Shown one piece after another: positions 16,834-25,979 of a stretch of 64,000 bases of DNA; the stretch's first letter is position 1; each line of letters opens with the position of its first letter. Source of the DNA: Granulosicoccus sp036478595 (GTDB lineage: Bacteria; Pseudomonadota; Gammaproteobacteria; Granulosicoccales; Granulosicoccaceae); assembly GCA_036478595.1 (NCBI GenBank), contig JAZGEF010000003.1, forward strand, positions 62,001 to 126,000, written 5' to 3'. The notes beneath the pieces were generated by a model, which worked only from the letters and a program-made list of their open reading frames with translations, ran no database searches and had not been told where the DNA came from. Made by a program: the position numbers and the translations under genes.

Positions 16834-17886
16834 ATGAATAAAAAATTTCAAGATCGACTCGATCAAAACATCCCTCTGCTCGCTGACGGAGCTACCGGCA
16901 CAAACCTATTTGAAATGGGGTTGCAAACCGGAGATTCCCCCGAACTATGGAACATCGATCAGCCAGACAAAATAACGAACCTGTATCAATCGTTTATTGA
17001 TGCAGGCTCCGACATTATCCTAACTAATACCTTTGGCGGCACACACTATCGTTTGGCGTTACATAAAGCTGGCGATAGAGTAGATGAGCTTAACCAAGCC
17101 GCTGCGAAGCTGGCACGCAAATGCGCCGACAACGCCGAACGTGATGTGTTGGTAGCAGGCTCGATGGGCCCGACCGGCGAAATCCTGGAGCCCAACGGCC
17201 CAGTGAGCATTGCGCAAGCTCGCAAGGCGTTTAGTGAGCAAGCAGCGGCACTCAAAGCTGGCGGCGTGGATATCCTCTGGATCGAAACCATATCGTCAGC
17301 CGAGGAAATCGAAGCCGCAGTATTGGCAGCGGCTGAACACGAGCTTCCCATTGTTTATACGGTTAGCATCGATACCAATGGCCGTACCATGATGGGCTTA
17401 ACTGCAGCCGACACCATCAATTGTAGCACTGGCCTGGATACGCATATCACAGCGATCGGTACTAATTGCGGAGTCGGCGCAGCCGAAGTCATCGCTGCAA
17501 TCAAAAACCTATCCACCGCCGCTGGCACTCTCGATGCACGTCCAGCGTTAGTGGCCAAGGCAAACTGCGGAATACCTGAATGGGTTGACGGATCAATTGA
17601 ATACAACGGCACACCAGAACTCATGGCTGAGTACGCCCGCCTAGCTATCGACGCTGGCGCCAATATTATCGGCGGCTGTTGCGGCACAACGCCTGCACAC
17701 CTACGCTCTATGCGAGACGCGATTGATGCACACACAGCCCAATCAAGCCCAAGCTTAGAAACAATCGAAGCAGCACTAGGCGAAGTATCAGTAGGTGCCA
17801 AAGCGCAACTAAGCGGTGATTTGAGTGTACAAGGAGGTTCGGCCAGTGGCCGTGGTGCCCGTAAGTCGCGACGTAAGAAGAGCTAG
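16834..17886 (+). CDS. Betaine-homocysteine S-methyltransferase family protein
   Basis: A 350-residue zinc-dependent methyltransferase that would make methionine from homocysteine, with glycine betaine or a related methyl donor. The TIM-barrel motifs are LLADGATGTNLFEMGL, ILTNTFGGT, GSMGPTGE and WIETISSAEE. The three zinc ligands are Cys212 (GTNCG), Cys282 and Cys283 (GGCCGTTP). The C-terminus carries an extra basic tail (GARKSRRKKS, last ten residues) similar to tails on other enzymes of this module. It is divergent from the phosphatase-MttB pair with a 217-base gap that must hold both promoters. A palindromic repeat follows its stop. Confidence 0.9.
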   Translation: MNKKFQDRLDQNIPLLADGATGTNLFEMGLQTGDSPELWNIDQPDKITNLYQSFIDAGSDIILTNTFGGTHYRLALHKAGDRVDELNQAAAKLARKCADNAERDVLVAGSMGPTGEILEPNGPVSIAQARKAFSEQAAALKAGGVDILWIETISSAEEIEAAVLAAAEHELPIVYTVSIDTNGRTMMGLTAADTINCSTGLDTHITAIGTNCGVGAAEVIAAIKNLSTAAGTLDARPALVAKANCGIPEWVDGSIEYNGTPELMAEYARLAIDAGANIIGGCCGTTPAHLRSMRDAIDAHTAQSSPSLETIEAALGEVSVGAKAQLSGDLSVQGGSASGRGARKSRRKKS

Positions 17887-17937
17887 AAGCTTTCTGTCTT
17901 TCTAATGCAGTTATAGAATTATTCCTGAAGCTAAGTA

Positions 17938-18095
17938 GGCATTCATCACGCGAACCAAGTGCCCTTTGGGGTAAGCGCTTTCTATCGGGTCTCGGAGGCA
18001 TGGATGCCGACGCGAAGCCCCCATGGATGGGTTCATGGCGTCCCGATAGTAAGCGCTTACCCCAAAAAGGGCACTTGGTTCGTGGGATGAATGCC
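17938..18095. repeat. Long palindromic dispersed repeat, copy B
   Basis: A 158-bp near-perfect palindrome. The left arm starts GGCATTCATCACGCGAACC, and the right arm ends GGTTCGTGGGATGAATGCC. Pairing covers about 53 bp per arm with few mismatches and includes AAGTGCCC, TTTGGGGTAAGCGCTT and CTATCGGG. The core contains CCCCATGGATGGGTTCA (18019-18035), the reverse complement of the core of copy A. It sits 51 bases after the BHMT stop, between it and the convergent xylanase gene, where it could also end transcription. It belongs to the same family as 9515-9660. Confidence 0.9.
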
Positions 18096-18173
18096 GGCCT
18101 GATTGAAATGGATTTCCGACCGTCATTTTCGATAATCAATAACCCAGGCAACCGGGCCATTAATCAAGCAGAC

Positions 18174-20453
18174 CTAGAAGTCCCGCAACACTCGCTGCCA
18201 CTCGTAGTAAGCAGGCTTGGGCAAATACTTATCCGTTAGCATCAAAGGCTCATGGTTGGATCGCCACGAGTACCGGTCGGTATAACCCCAGCTTTGCAAT
18301 GCCTTGCAACGCGGCTGGCGTAAGCAGATCTCCATAACACGTCGAAAAATATCAGCCTGTAGCTCGTCATTTTTACCATTAAACATCGCTACATCAAATT
18401 CAGTAATGTAGATATCCATTCCTAGATTGGCAAAGCGTTCAAAATTACGCTCTACACTATCGTACTCCGTAAAATCATCACGTAAATGCATTTGAAATCC
18501 AACACCGTCAATTGGCGTACCTGCTGCAATCTCTTGTTCCACCATCGAGTACATGGCATCGGATTTTGGGTTTTTCCATGCAACGTCATAGTCGTTATAA
18601 ATCAATACAGCATTGGGGTCTTCTTGCCTGGCAGTAACAAACGCATCGCGGATGTATTCCCTACCCATACCCTTGTGCCAAATCGAATTACGATAGCTAC
18701 CGTCATCTTCGAAAGATTCGTTCACCACATCCCATATCGCGATACGACCGCGATAACGACTAACCAATGCGCGGATATGCTCGCGCATTACTGCTTGCGC
18801 ATTTGAGGGATCCAGCAGTTGCACCCATGCCGGCAGTTGGCTAAACCAAACTAAAGGGTGCCCGTGCAAGCTCATTCCATTTTGTTCGGCATAGTTTGCT
18901 AGCTCATCAGCATCTTCCCACTTAAAAACACCGCGCTGCGGTTGTATCCAACCCATTTTGTGAGAATTTTCAGGCGTAACAATATTGAATTCTTCTGCCG
19001 CTATGTCTCGATAAAGCTGCGAATCAGCTAACTGACTTGCTTGCAGTACAGCAGCGTAGCCAATTTTGAATCCACGGCGATCAGCTAGATCGCGCAGGCG
19101 CTCACCATCACGGGCAAACGTTGATGGATCAACCACCGACACGGTAATTGTGCTTTCAAAACTTAACGATGGGTCAACCGAATCCACAGCACGAAAGCTT
19201 GCCTGTGTATCACCCAAGTCGCCCGCATCAGTTAACCATTGCAGGTTACGTGTGCCATCGCCATTATCGACCAACTGAGACCCTGGTGGGATACTCAAAG
19301 CACTTAGGCTAGGCACAGTGAAATCTGGATCAACGGGTTGCACGCGTTGCGCTAAGGTATCGCCAACTCGGATTGTTGGGTTTCTTATGCCATTAATGAC
19401 TGGCGGGAAATTAACAACACGATTCGAGTCACGCACCACGTTTAAACGGATAGTTTGAAACGTTCGGTTAGCTGAGTTGTTGGCATCGATTGTTGAAAAT
19501 CTAACGTCAGTATCACCAAGATCAATTGGATACGGCTGCCAACGAAATGTACGGGTACCATCTCCATTGTCTTTAAAACTTGCTCGCTCCGGCAAGCGAT
19601 CTATCGATAATCCAGGCACCGAGCCATCATCATCTTTTGCGACAACGCGCAATGACAAGGTATCCCCCAACGTAATGAATTGATCGTCCAAGCCAACAAA
19701 AAATGGCGCGCCTTCCATCACAGGATCATCAGGTGTAATTGGAGTATCTGGATTGTCTGGAGCAACGGCGAGGGGCGGTGTGACCGTAATTTTTACTGTT
19801 TCTTCTGATCGTAAACTTGGCACGCTTTCATCAAAGGCTGTAAAGCTGATTGTAGAATCACCCACTTGTTGATCATTGGGTTGCCAACGAAACTGACGCG
19901 TGCCATCTCGGTTGTCATCAAAGCTTGCACCTGCTGGGAGAGAATCAGCCGACAATGCTGGTACAACACCTTCAGGATCGACAGGCACAACTCGGAACGA
20001 CACTGACTCACCCACTTGCACTGTTCTGTCCGACAAGGGTTCTACTCTGGGCGCTTGATTAATAATCCCAGGCTGATTAGGCTGGCTAGAAGCATTAACA
20101 GTCACGGTTATGCTAACGGTCGCGCGCAAGTTTGAATCAAGAGCATCAATTGCTTCAAAGGTAATCAAGCGCGAACCAACATCACTCGTGCTTGGCACCC
20201 ACTTAAATGTACGCGTGCCGTTTTGATTATCGAAAAAGGTCGCACCATTAGGCATATCGCTAATGGTCAATCCCGGCACGACACGCTCAGGGTCTCGAGG
20301 TATTACCACTATTTCCACAGCACTACCTACTAACACCAGCTGATCCGCAATCGAGTCGATAACTGGCGGAAGATTGGCAAATGCAAAAGAACTAAACAAC
20401 AAGCTGCCGGCTATCCATGGGGCGTATCCGCATCGAGCGTTCATAGTTGACAT
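18174..20453 (-). CDS. Secreted endo-beta-1,4-xylanase, GH10, with four Ig-like domains
   Basis: Hydrolyses xylan outside the cytoplasm. The 759 residues start with a signal peptide (cleavage probably after AFA, about residue 26). Four related Ig/cadherin-like repeats of about 92 residues follow (about 27-118, 131-224, 246-337 and 346-438), each with a DGTR.F.W-type strand. The C-terminal GH10 catalytic domain spans about 445-757. The acid/base Glu579 lies in WDVVNE and the nucleophile Glu685 in ITEFDV; HPLVWFSQLP is also typical. There is no carbohydrate-binding module of a familiar type, so the Ig-like repeats may be spacers or adhesion units. A CRP-like site lies 74 bases before the ATG. 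Confidence 0.93.
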   Translation of the reverse strand: MSTMNARCGYAPWIAGSLLFSSFAFANLPPVIDSIADQLVLVGSAVEIVVIPRDPERVVPGLTISDMPNGATFFDNQNGTRTFKWVPSTSDVGSRLITFEAIDALDSNLRATVSITVTVNASSQPNQPGIINQAPRVEPLSDRTVQVGESVSFRVVPVDPEGVVPALSADSLPAGASFDDNRDGTRQFRWQPNDQQVGDSTISFTAFDESVPSLRSEETVKITVTPPLAVAPDNPDTPITPDDPVMEGAPFFVGLDDQFITLGDTLSLRVVAKDDDGSVPGLSIDRLPERASFKDNGDGTRTFRWQPYPIDLGDTDVRFSTIDANNSANRTFQTIRLNVVRDSNRVVNFPPVINGIRNPTIRVGDTLAQRVQPVDPDFTVPSLSALSIPPGSQLVDNGDGTRNLQWLTDAGDLGDTQASFRAVDSVDPSLSFESTITVSVVDPSTFARDGERLRDLADRRGFKIGYAAVLQASQLADSQLYRDIAAEEFNIVTPENSHKMGWIQPQRGVFKWEDADELANYAEQNGMSLHGHPLVWFSQLPAWVQLLDPSNAQAVMREHIRALVSRYRGRIAIWDVVNESFEDDGSYRNSIWHKGMGREYIRDAFVTARQEDPNAVLIYNDYDVAWKNPKSDAMYSMVEQEIAAGTPIDGVGFQMHLRDDFTEYDSVERNFERFANLGMDIYITEFDVAMFNGKNDELQADIFRRVMEICLRQPRCKALQSWGYTDRYSWRSNHEPLMLTDKYLPKPAYYEWQRVLRDF

Positions 20454-20526
20454 TGTTAGGTGCTACCGTAACGTAAACCATTGACATTGCAGGGATCAGG
20501 CCGTCTCCCGCGCAGCCCTTAAAAAA

Positions 20527-20542
20527 TGTGTCGATGTTCACA
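20527..20542. promoter_or_regulatory. CRP-like site upstream of the xylanase gene
   Basis: TGTGT-CGATGT-TCACA, nine of ten consensus bases, 74-89 bases upstream of the xylanase ATG and 128 bases before the DUF445 ATG. Carbon-catabolite control of a xylanase would make biological sense. Confidence 0.45.
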
Positions 20543-20669
20543 TTCGATCAATAGCACGTACAATTCGTCGGAAACTCGGCACCACACGGCTATACCTTGA
20601 CACTCAGCAATCCAACCGCACAATAGATTCATCAGCTACACTTCGTGTGTAAAGAGTATCCAGCCAAGC

Positions 20670-21389
20670 ATGATCAGTAAAAATGTTACACCAAACCTGA
20701 TAGCAGCCGCAGTAATGGCCGTCAGTTTTCTGCTACCTACTCCCCACCAAGCTATTATTTTCAGTACCGGCTTGTTTGCGCTCTCAGGTGCATTAACCAA
20801 TTGGTTAGCCGTGCACATGTTGTTTGAGAAGGTGCCAGGTTTACATGGGTCTGGCGTTATCGTCACCCACTTTGAGCAATTCAAAACCGGCATTCTAAAA
20901 ATGGTGCACGAGCAATTGTTCAGTAAAGACAAAGTGCAGAAGGTGCTGGAGAGCAAGTCAGCGTCGCCGATCGATCTTGAGCCCGTATTAAAAAACCTGG
21001 ATCTGGATGCTGCGTACGATCAGCTTGTTGCAACAGTGATGGATTCATCATTTGGAGGCATGTTAGGCATGATGGGTGGTGAAAGTGCCCTAGACTCCAT
21101 GCGCGATCCATTTAAAAAGCGCATGGGGAATTTTTTGCACGACGCCGCGGAATCACCACGCTTTCAAGAAGCGGTACAAGCTCAAATACAAAACATGACG
21201 AGCAGCGATCAGTTTCTTAATAAACTGGATACGATATTGCGCGAACGCCTAGACGAACTAACTCCTGAGATGGTGCGCGATATTATGCAAAGCATGATAC
21301 GCAAACACTTAGGTTGGCTGGTTATTTGGGGCGGTGTGTTTGGTGGTTTGATAGGCTTAGTGGCAGGCATTGTGCAACATCTAGCCTAG
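20670..21389 (+). CDS. DUF445 family membrane protein
   Basis: A 239-residue protein with an N-terminal hydrophobic pair (about 8-25 and 29-47) containing the family hallmark GALTNWLAVHMLFEK, then a long helical soluble region and a C-terminal membrane helix (LVIWGGVFGGLIGLVAGIV, about 216-234). DUF445 proteins sit in the bacterial membrane, and their function is unknown. The length is shorter than that of the roughly 400-residue YjiN group but matches the small DUF445 group. It is convergent with the HopJ-type gene, with seven bases between stops. Confidence 0.85.
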   Translation: MISKNVTPNLIAAAVMAVSFLLPTPHQAIIFSTGLFALSGALTNWLAVHMLFEKVPGLHGSGVIVTHFEQFKTGILKMVHEQLFSKDKVQKVLESKSASPIDLEPVLKNLDLDAAYDQLVATVMDSSFGGMLGMMGGESALDSMRDPFKKRMGNFLHDAAESPRFQEAVQAQIQNMTSSDQFLNKLDTILRERLDELTPEMVRDIMQSMIRKHLGWLVIWGGVFGGLIGLVAGIVQHLA

Positions 21390-21396
21390 CAAAGCG

Positions 21397-21750
21397 CTAA
21401 CCTTTGGCCCGTAACGGTATGCCATCAAATTCTACACCTTCCCACCCCGTTTTCTGAAACTGTCGTATGTTGGGATGGCTATCGCCTTCTGGATTTTTTA
21501 TTACATCGGCTCGGTAATAAGCACCAAAGCATGCTAGCGTCTGCGCTTCGTTTAGATCATGTAACCTGGCAAACGAAAGCAGCTTGCATGAGCCCGAATT
21601 TTGCCCTGGCTCGTTGTAGAGTTCGTGGTTTCTAAACCCTGTGGGTATAAAAGTGTACATCGAGTTGATCAACGCGACCACATCCGGAAACTCGACTGAG
21701 CTTGGATCTGTATCGAGCTTATTCAATAAAAACTCTAATTCCATGGCCAT
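21397..21750 (-). CDS. HopJ type III effector-like protein
   Basis: A 117-residue soluble protein of the HopJ family (PF08888). Recognisable segments are VEFPDVVALINSMYTFIPTGFRN, NEPGQNSGSCKLLSFARLH and ACFGAYYRADV. The name comes from a plant-pathogen effector list, but the family is common in marine gammaproteobacteria without type III secretion, so an effector role should not be assumed. No secretion signal is visible. It is a single gene, convergent with DUF445. Confidence 0.82.
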   Translation of the reverse strand: MAMELEFLLNKLDTDPSSVEFPDVVALINSMYTFIPTGFRNHELYNEPGQNSGSCKLLSFARLHDLNEAQTLACFGAYYRADVIKNPEGDSHPNIRQFQKTGWEGVEFDGIPLRAKG

Positions 21751-21910
21751 ACAAAATTCATCGTTAATGGGCTGAATTGCCTCACCATCACATCAAAGAT
21801 GCTATTTGGCAGGAATACCTACAGACAAGTATGGCTCAGCCATATGCTTCTTGCCAGAGAACTCAATAATTTACCGCTAAACCCCAACTAAAATCCCCGC
21901 AAACCTTACC

Positions 21911-24220
21911 TTACAAGCTAGCGTCGCTGCGAGGATCGTCACTGTGCAACAATTTATAGTCAATCGCATCCACTGCAGCAATCGCGCATAAATTAACAAT
22001 ACCCCTGACCGTCGTGGATTCGGTAACAACATGCGCAGGCCGATTTAACCCCATTAGCATGGGGCCTACGGGCAATGCACCGCCCAACACTTTCATTACG
22101 TTATATGTAATGTTCGCGGCATCCAGATTGGGCATAAGCAATACATTGGCACTACCCGAAAACGCGGTATTGGGAAATATTCGGCTGCGAGTTTCCTGTG
22201 ACAGAGCCGCATCGGCATGCATCTCACCTTCGACCGCAAGTTCTGGGTAGTGATGCCGCATGAGTTTATAGGCATCACGCATCTTGACAGCACTGGCATT
22301 GTTGCGGCTGCCAAAATTCGAATGAGACAGCAAACCAATTTTAGGCTCCACGCCAAAACGAGTGACTAGGTTGGCCGCCATCATTGCCGTTTCGGAAATC
22401 TCTTCAGCAGTAGGATCTACCGTCACGTGTGTATCAGCAAGAAACACTGTACCGGTATCAAGGATCAATAGCATCAATGCGGAACAATCACTCACATCTT
22501 CGCGTACACCGATGATGTCGCATAAATAACGCAGGTGGCGGGCATAGGCTCCTTGCGTGCCACACAATATGGCATCAGCTTCAAAGTTGCGAACCATCAA
22601 TGCGCCCAGCGCAGTAGAGCGAGTACGGATAACATTTGCCGCATATTCAGGTGACACACCTGCCCGGCCCATCAGCTCATGATAACTATCGGCATGGCGG
22701 TCGAACTCAGGATTATTAAATGGGTCTAGCACTTCAAAGCCATCACCAATGCGCAACCGTAAACCGATTTTTTCTATTTTTCTGTCAATAACATCTGGCC
22801 GTCCTATCAATATCGGCCGGCAAATTTCGTCATCAACAATAATTTGCACCGCGTTAAGTACACGCGATGATTCACCTTCAGCCAACACAACGCGTTGCAT
22901 GCTAGCTTGCGCACGCTCAAACACAGGCTTCATTACCAAGCCTGAGCGAAAAACAAATTGCCGAAGTTTTCGCTCATAGGCGGTAAAGTCAGTGATCGGT
23001 CGTGTCGCCACACCACTATCCATTGCTGCCTTCGCGACACGCATAGGAATGTTCGTCATCAGCCGCGGATCAAACGGCTTAGGGATTAGGTACTCCTTAC
23101 CGAATCGAAATGGCTGCCCGCCATAAGCGGCAGACACAACATCTGAGGCCTCCATGGTTGCGATATCGGCAATAGCTTCAACACACGCCAATTGCATCTC
23201 AGTGTTGATTTCGGTCGCGCCAACATCAAGCGCTCCTCGAAATAGAAACGGAAAACAAAGCACGTTGTTAACTTGATTAGGAAAGTCAGATCGGCCGGTG
23301 GCTACGGTGGCATCATCACGCACCTTGTGCACCTCATCAGGGTGGATCTCTGGATCAGGGTTGGCTAGGGCTAAAATAAACGGCTTAGGCGCCATGCGCG
23401 CCGCCTGCTCTCCTATGAGGGTATTAGGGCCTGATAGGCCTAAAAATATATCAGCGTTATCGATAACATCATCTAGGGTTCGCGCATTGGTTTCTAAAGC
23501 AAAGACCGCTTTATATTTGTCGATGGGCTGCTCGCGACCGTGATAGATGACGCCGCTTCGATCGCAAACCGCAATATTGGATTTTTGCATACCCATTGAA
23601 ACCAACAGATTCAAGCATGCCAGTGCTGCTGCACCTGCACCGGTGCATACCAACTTAACGTCTTCAATTTTTTTGTCGGCCAAACGCAGGCCATTGCGAA
23701 TAGCGGCGGCCACAACGATGGCGGTACCGTGCTGATCATCGTGAAACACCGGAATGTTCATGCGTTCGCGAAGTTTTTCTTCGATAACAAAACACTCAGG
23801 CGCTTTTATATCCTCAAGGTTAATGCCGCCAAAAGTGGGTTCAAGTAAAGACACCGCATCGACAAAACGATCCACATCAGTGGTATCTAGCTCAAGATCA
23901 AACACATCGACATTCGCAAATTTTTTAAATAGGACTGCCTTGCCTTCCATAACGGGTTTGGACGCTAAAGCGCCAATGTTGCCAAGCCCAAGCACCGCTG
24001 TGCCGTTAGTGATAACTGCGACTAAGTTGCTGCGTGCGGTTAGTTCAGCAACTTGTTGCTCGTCTTCTTCGATAGCTCGACAAGCAGCAGCCACACCTGG
24101 AGAGTAGGCCAGCGCAAGATCGCGCTGGTTGACCATATTTTTAGTCGCGCTAATTTCCAGCTTGCCCGGGATCGGATATCGATGATAATCAAGCGCGGCC
24201 TTATCTAGTTTTTTATCCAA
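21911..24220 (-). CDS. maeB: NADP-dependent malic enzyme with phosphotransacetylase-like domain
   Basis: Decarboxylates malate to pyruvate with NADP, supplying NADPH and pyruvate. The 769 residues match MaeB-type fusion enzymes: malic N-terminal domain (about 15-155, LALAYSPGVAAACRAIEED), NAD-binding domain (about 160-400, VCTGAGAAALACLNLL), then a PTA/PTB-like domain (about 430-760, VVLAEGESSRVLNAVQII). In MaeB the PTA part is regulatory, binding acetyl-CoA/acetyl-phosphate-type effectors, rather than catalytic. It lies 61 bases downstream of leuA on the same strand. The window also makes acetyl phosphate through Xsc, so an allosteric link is possible but unproven. Confidence 0.93.
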   Translation of the reverse strand: MDKKLDKAALDYHRYPIPGKLEISATKNMVNQRDLALAYSPGVAAACRAIEEDEQQVAELTARSNLVAVITNGTAVLGLGNIGALASKPVMEGKAVLFKKFANVDVFDLELDTTDVDRFVDAVSLLEPTFGGINLEDIKAPECFVIEEKLRERMNIPVFHDDQHGTAIVVAAAIRNGLRLADKKIEDVKLVCTGAGAAALACLNLLVSMGMQKSNIAVCDRSGVIYHGREQPIDKYKAVFALETNARTLDDVIDNADIFLGLSGPNTLIGEQAARMAPKPFILALANPDPEIHPDEVHKVRDDATVATGRSDFPNQVNNVLCFPFLFRGALDVGATEINTEMQLACVEAIADIATMEASDVVSAAYGGQPFRFGKEYLIPKPFDPRLMTNIPMRVAKAAMDSGVATRPITDFTAYERKLRQFVFRSGLVMKPVFERAQASMQRVVLAEGESSRVLNAVQIIVDDEICRPILIGRPDVIDRKIEKIGLRLRIGDGFEVLDPFNNPEFDRHADSYHELMGRAGVSPEYAANVIRTRSTALGALMVRNFEADAILCGTQGAYARHLRYLCDIIGVREDVSDCSALMLLILDTGTVFLADTHVTVDPTAEEISETAMMAANLVTRFGVEPKIGLLSHSNFGSRNNASAVKMRDAYKLMRHHYPELAVEGEMHADAALSQETRSRIFPNTAFSGSANVLLMPNLDAANITYNVMKVLGGALPVGPMLMGLNRPAHVVTESTTVRGIVNLCAIAAVDAIDYKLLHSDDPRSDASL

Positions 24221-24281
24221 TGTACCCGTCCTCTGTGTGTGTCGCTTCGGTATCGTTTTTTATTGTTAATTGATCAGCAAA

Positions 24282-25979
24282 CTATGCTCGCTTCGGGCTA
24301 ATTAGCTGATCCGCCGCTGCGCGGTTGAACGCGCTGCACAAGGCCATCAATGACGCTACCACGATATTACTGTGCAAGGCAGCTCCAAAGCGCGTTTCGC
24401 CTTTGCCCAATTGAATTTCGAAATAACACACTGACTGTGCATCAGCGCCACTACCCGTTGCATGTTGATGATAATCAACAATTCGTATATCCACGCCGTA
24501 GGTGTTTTTCAGTGCAGCAACGAACGCATCGATGGGCCCGTTGCCCTGCCCTTGAATCTCCATTTCATTATTTTCGAAATTAACGTTTGCAGTGAGCAAA
24601 CGCATGTTTTCGTCACCTTCTACTTCCACACTGGTATGGCGAATGAATGCCAATGGAGATTTTGCATCGAGAAATGAATCTTTAAACGCTGCGTAGATGG
24701 ATTCAGAATTCACCTCCGAGCCAGTTTTCTCGCTGATGTTTTGAACAATTTTACTAAATTCAATTTGTAAGCGGCGTGGTAGTTCCAAACCGTGGTCCTG
24801 TTCCATAATGAAGGCGACACCACCTTTACCCGACTGGCTGTTAACACGGATAACCGCCTCGTAGGTGCGGCCAACATCAGCAGGGTCGATCGGCAAATAC
24901 GGTACTTCCCAAATAGGTGAATTGCTCTCGCGCATAGCAGCAAAGCCTTTTTTGATGGCATCTTGATGGGAACCGGAGAATGCGGTAAATACCAATTCAC
25001 CTGCATAGGGATGCCGTGGATGCACCGGTAACTGATTGCAATACTCAACCGTGCGCATCACATCATATATATCCGAAAAATCGAGCCTGGAATCGACGCC
25101 TTGGCTAAATAAATTTAACGCAAGGGTAACGATATCCACGTTACCGGTACGTTCGCCATTACCAAATAACGTACCCTCTACACGGTCGGCGCCTGCAAGC
25201 AAACCAAGCTCGGTTGCTGCTACCGCGCAACCGCGATCATTGTGGGGATGCAAGCTCAAACAAACACTGTCGCGATTGTTTACCTGCCTTGAAAACCATT
25301 CAATTTGATCTGCATGAATATTAGGTGTTGACATCTCCACTGTGGCAGGCACATTGATAATAGTGGGGTTTTCAGGCGTGGGCTGCCAGATATCCGTAAC
25401 TGCATCGCAAACCTCTACCGCGTAGTCGAGCTCGGTACCGGTAAAGCTTTCAGGGGAATACTCAAACTGCCAACGGGTATCAGATTGCTTTGCAGCAAGT
25501 TCTGCCACTATTTCAGCACCATCGGTGGCAATTTTTTTAACCCCTGCCTTATCCAGTCCAAATACAACTCTGCGTTGTAATTCAGATGTTGAATTATATA
25601 AATGCAAGATACCACTGTGCGCACCTTGCATAGATTCAAAGGTTCTTTCGATCAGCGGCCTTCTGCATTGGGTCAGCACCTGCAAGGTGACATCTTCAGG
25701 TATGAGCTTGTCTTCGATTAGCGTGCGAACAAAATCAAAATCAGTTTGCGATGCTGCTGGAAACCCCACCTCAATTTGTTTGAAGCCGCATGCTACCAGT
25801 AGCTTGAACAAGCGCAGCTTACGCTCACTGCCCATGGGCTCTATAAGCGCCTGGTTACCATCACGTAAATCAACGCTACACCAGATGGGCGCTTTGGTGA
25901 TTGTTTTTGAAGGCCACGTTCTGTCTTGTAAATCAACAGGTGGATACGGCAAATACTTTGTAGAAGGATCGATTTTCAT
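24282..25979 (-). CDS. leuA: 2-isopropylmalate synthase
   Basis: First committed step of leucine synthesis: acetyl-CoA plus 2-oxoisovalerate to 2-isopropylmalate. The 565 residues contain the HMGL-type barrel with WCSVDLRDGNQAL (metal and catalytic residues), HLYNSTSELQRRVVF, SLHPHNDRGCAVAATELGLLAGADRVEGTLFGNGERTGN split across the second signature, and a C-terminal LeuA dimer/allosteric domain from about 430. The length and RTWPSKTI start fit the longer LeuA class found in actinobacteria and many proteobacteria, not the 520-residue E. coli type. The ATG overlaps the stop of a 37-codon upstream ORF. No leuBCD follows. Confidence 0.93.
   Translation of the reverse strand: MKIDPSTKYLPYPPVDLQDRTWPSKTITKAPIWCSVDLRDGNQALIEPMGSERKLRLFKLLVACGFKQIEVGFPAASQTDFDFVRTLIEDKLIPEDVTLQVLTQCRRPLIERTFESMQGAHSGILHLYNSTSELQRRVVFGLDKAGVKKIATDGAEIVAELAAKQSDTRWQFEYSPESFTGTELDYAVEVCDAVTDIWQPTPENPTIINVPATVEMSTPNIHADQIEWFSRQVNNRDSVCLSLHPHNDRGCAVAATELGLLAGADRVEGTLFGNGERTGNVDIVTLALNLFSQGVDSRLDFSDIYDVMRTVEYCNQLPVHPRHPYAGELVFTAFSGSHQDAIKKGFAAMRESNSPIWEVPYLPIDPADVGRTYEAVIRVNSQSGKGGVAFIMEQDHGLELPRRLQIEFSKIVQNISEKTGSEVNSESIYAAFKDSFLDAKSPLAFIRHTSVEVEGDENMRLLTANVNFENNEMEIQGQGNGPIDAFVAALKNTYGVDIRIVDYHQHATGSGADAQSVCYFEIQLGKGETRFGAALHSNIVVASLMALCSAFNRAAADQLISPKRA

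Noticed and set aside
21397..21750. Type III secretion effector
   Set aside because: HopJ family membership is clear, but no secretion genes are nearby and the family is common in non-pathogens.
21911..24220. Separate phosphotransacetylase for Xsc
   Set aside because: The PTA-like part is the C-terminal domain of MaeB, which is regulatory in known members.
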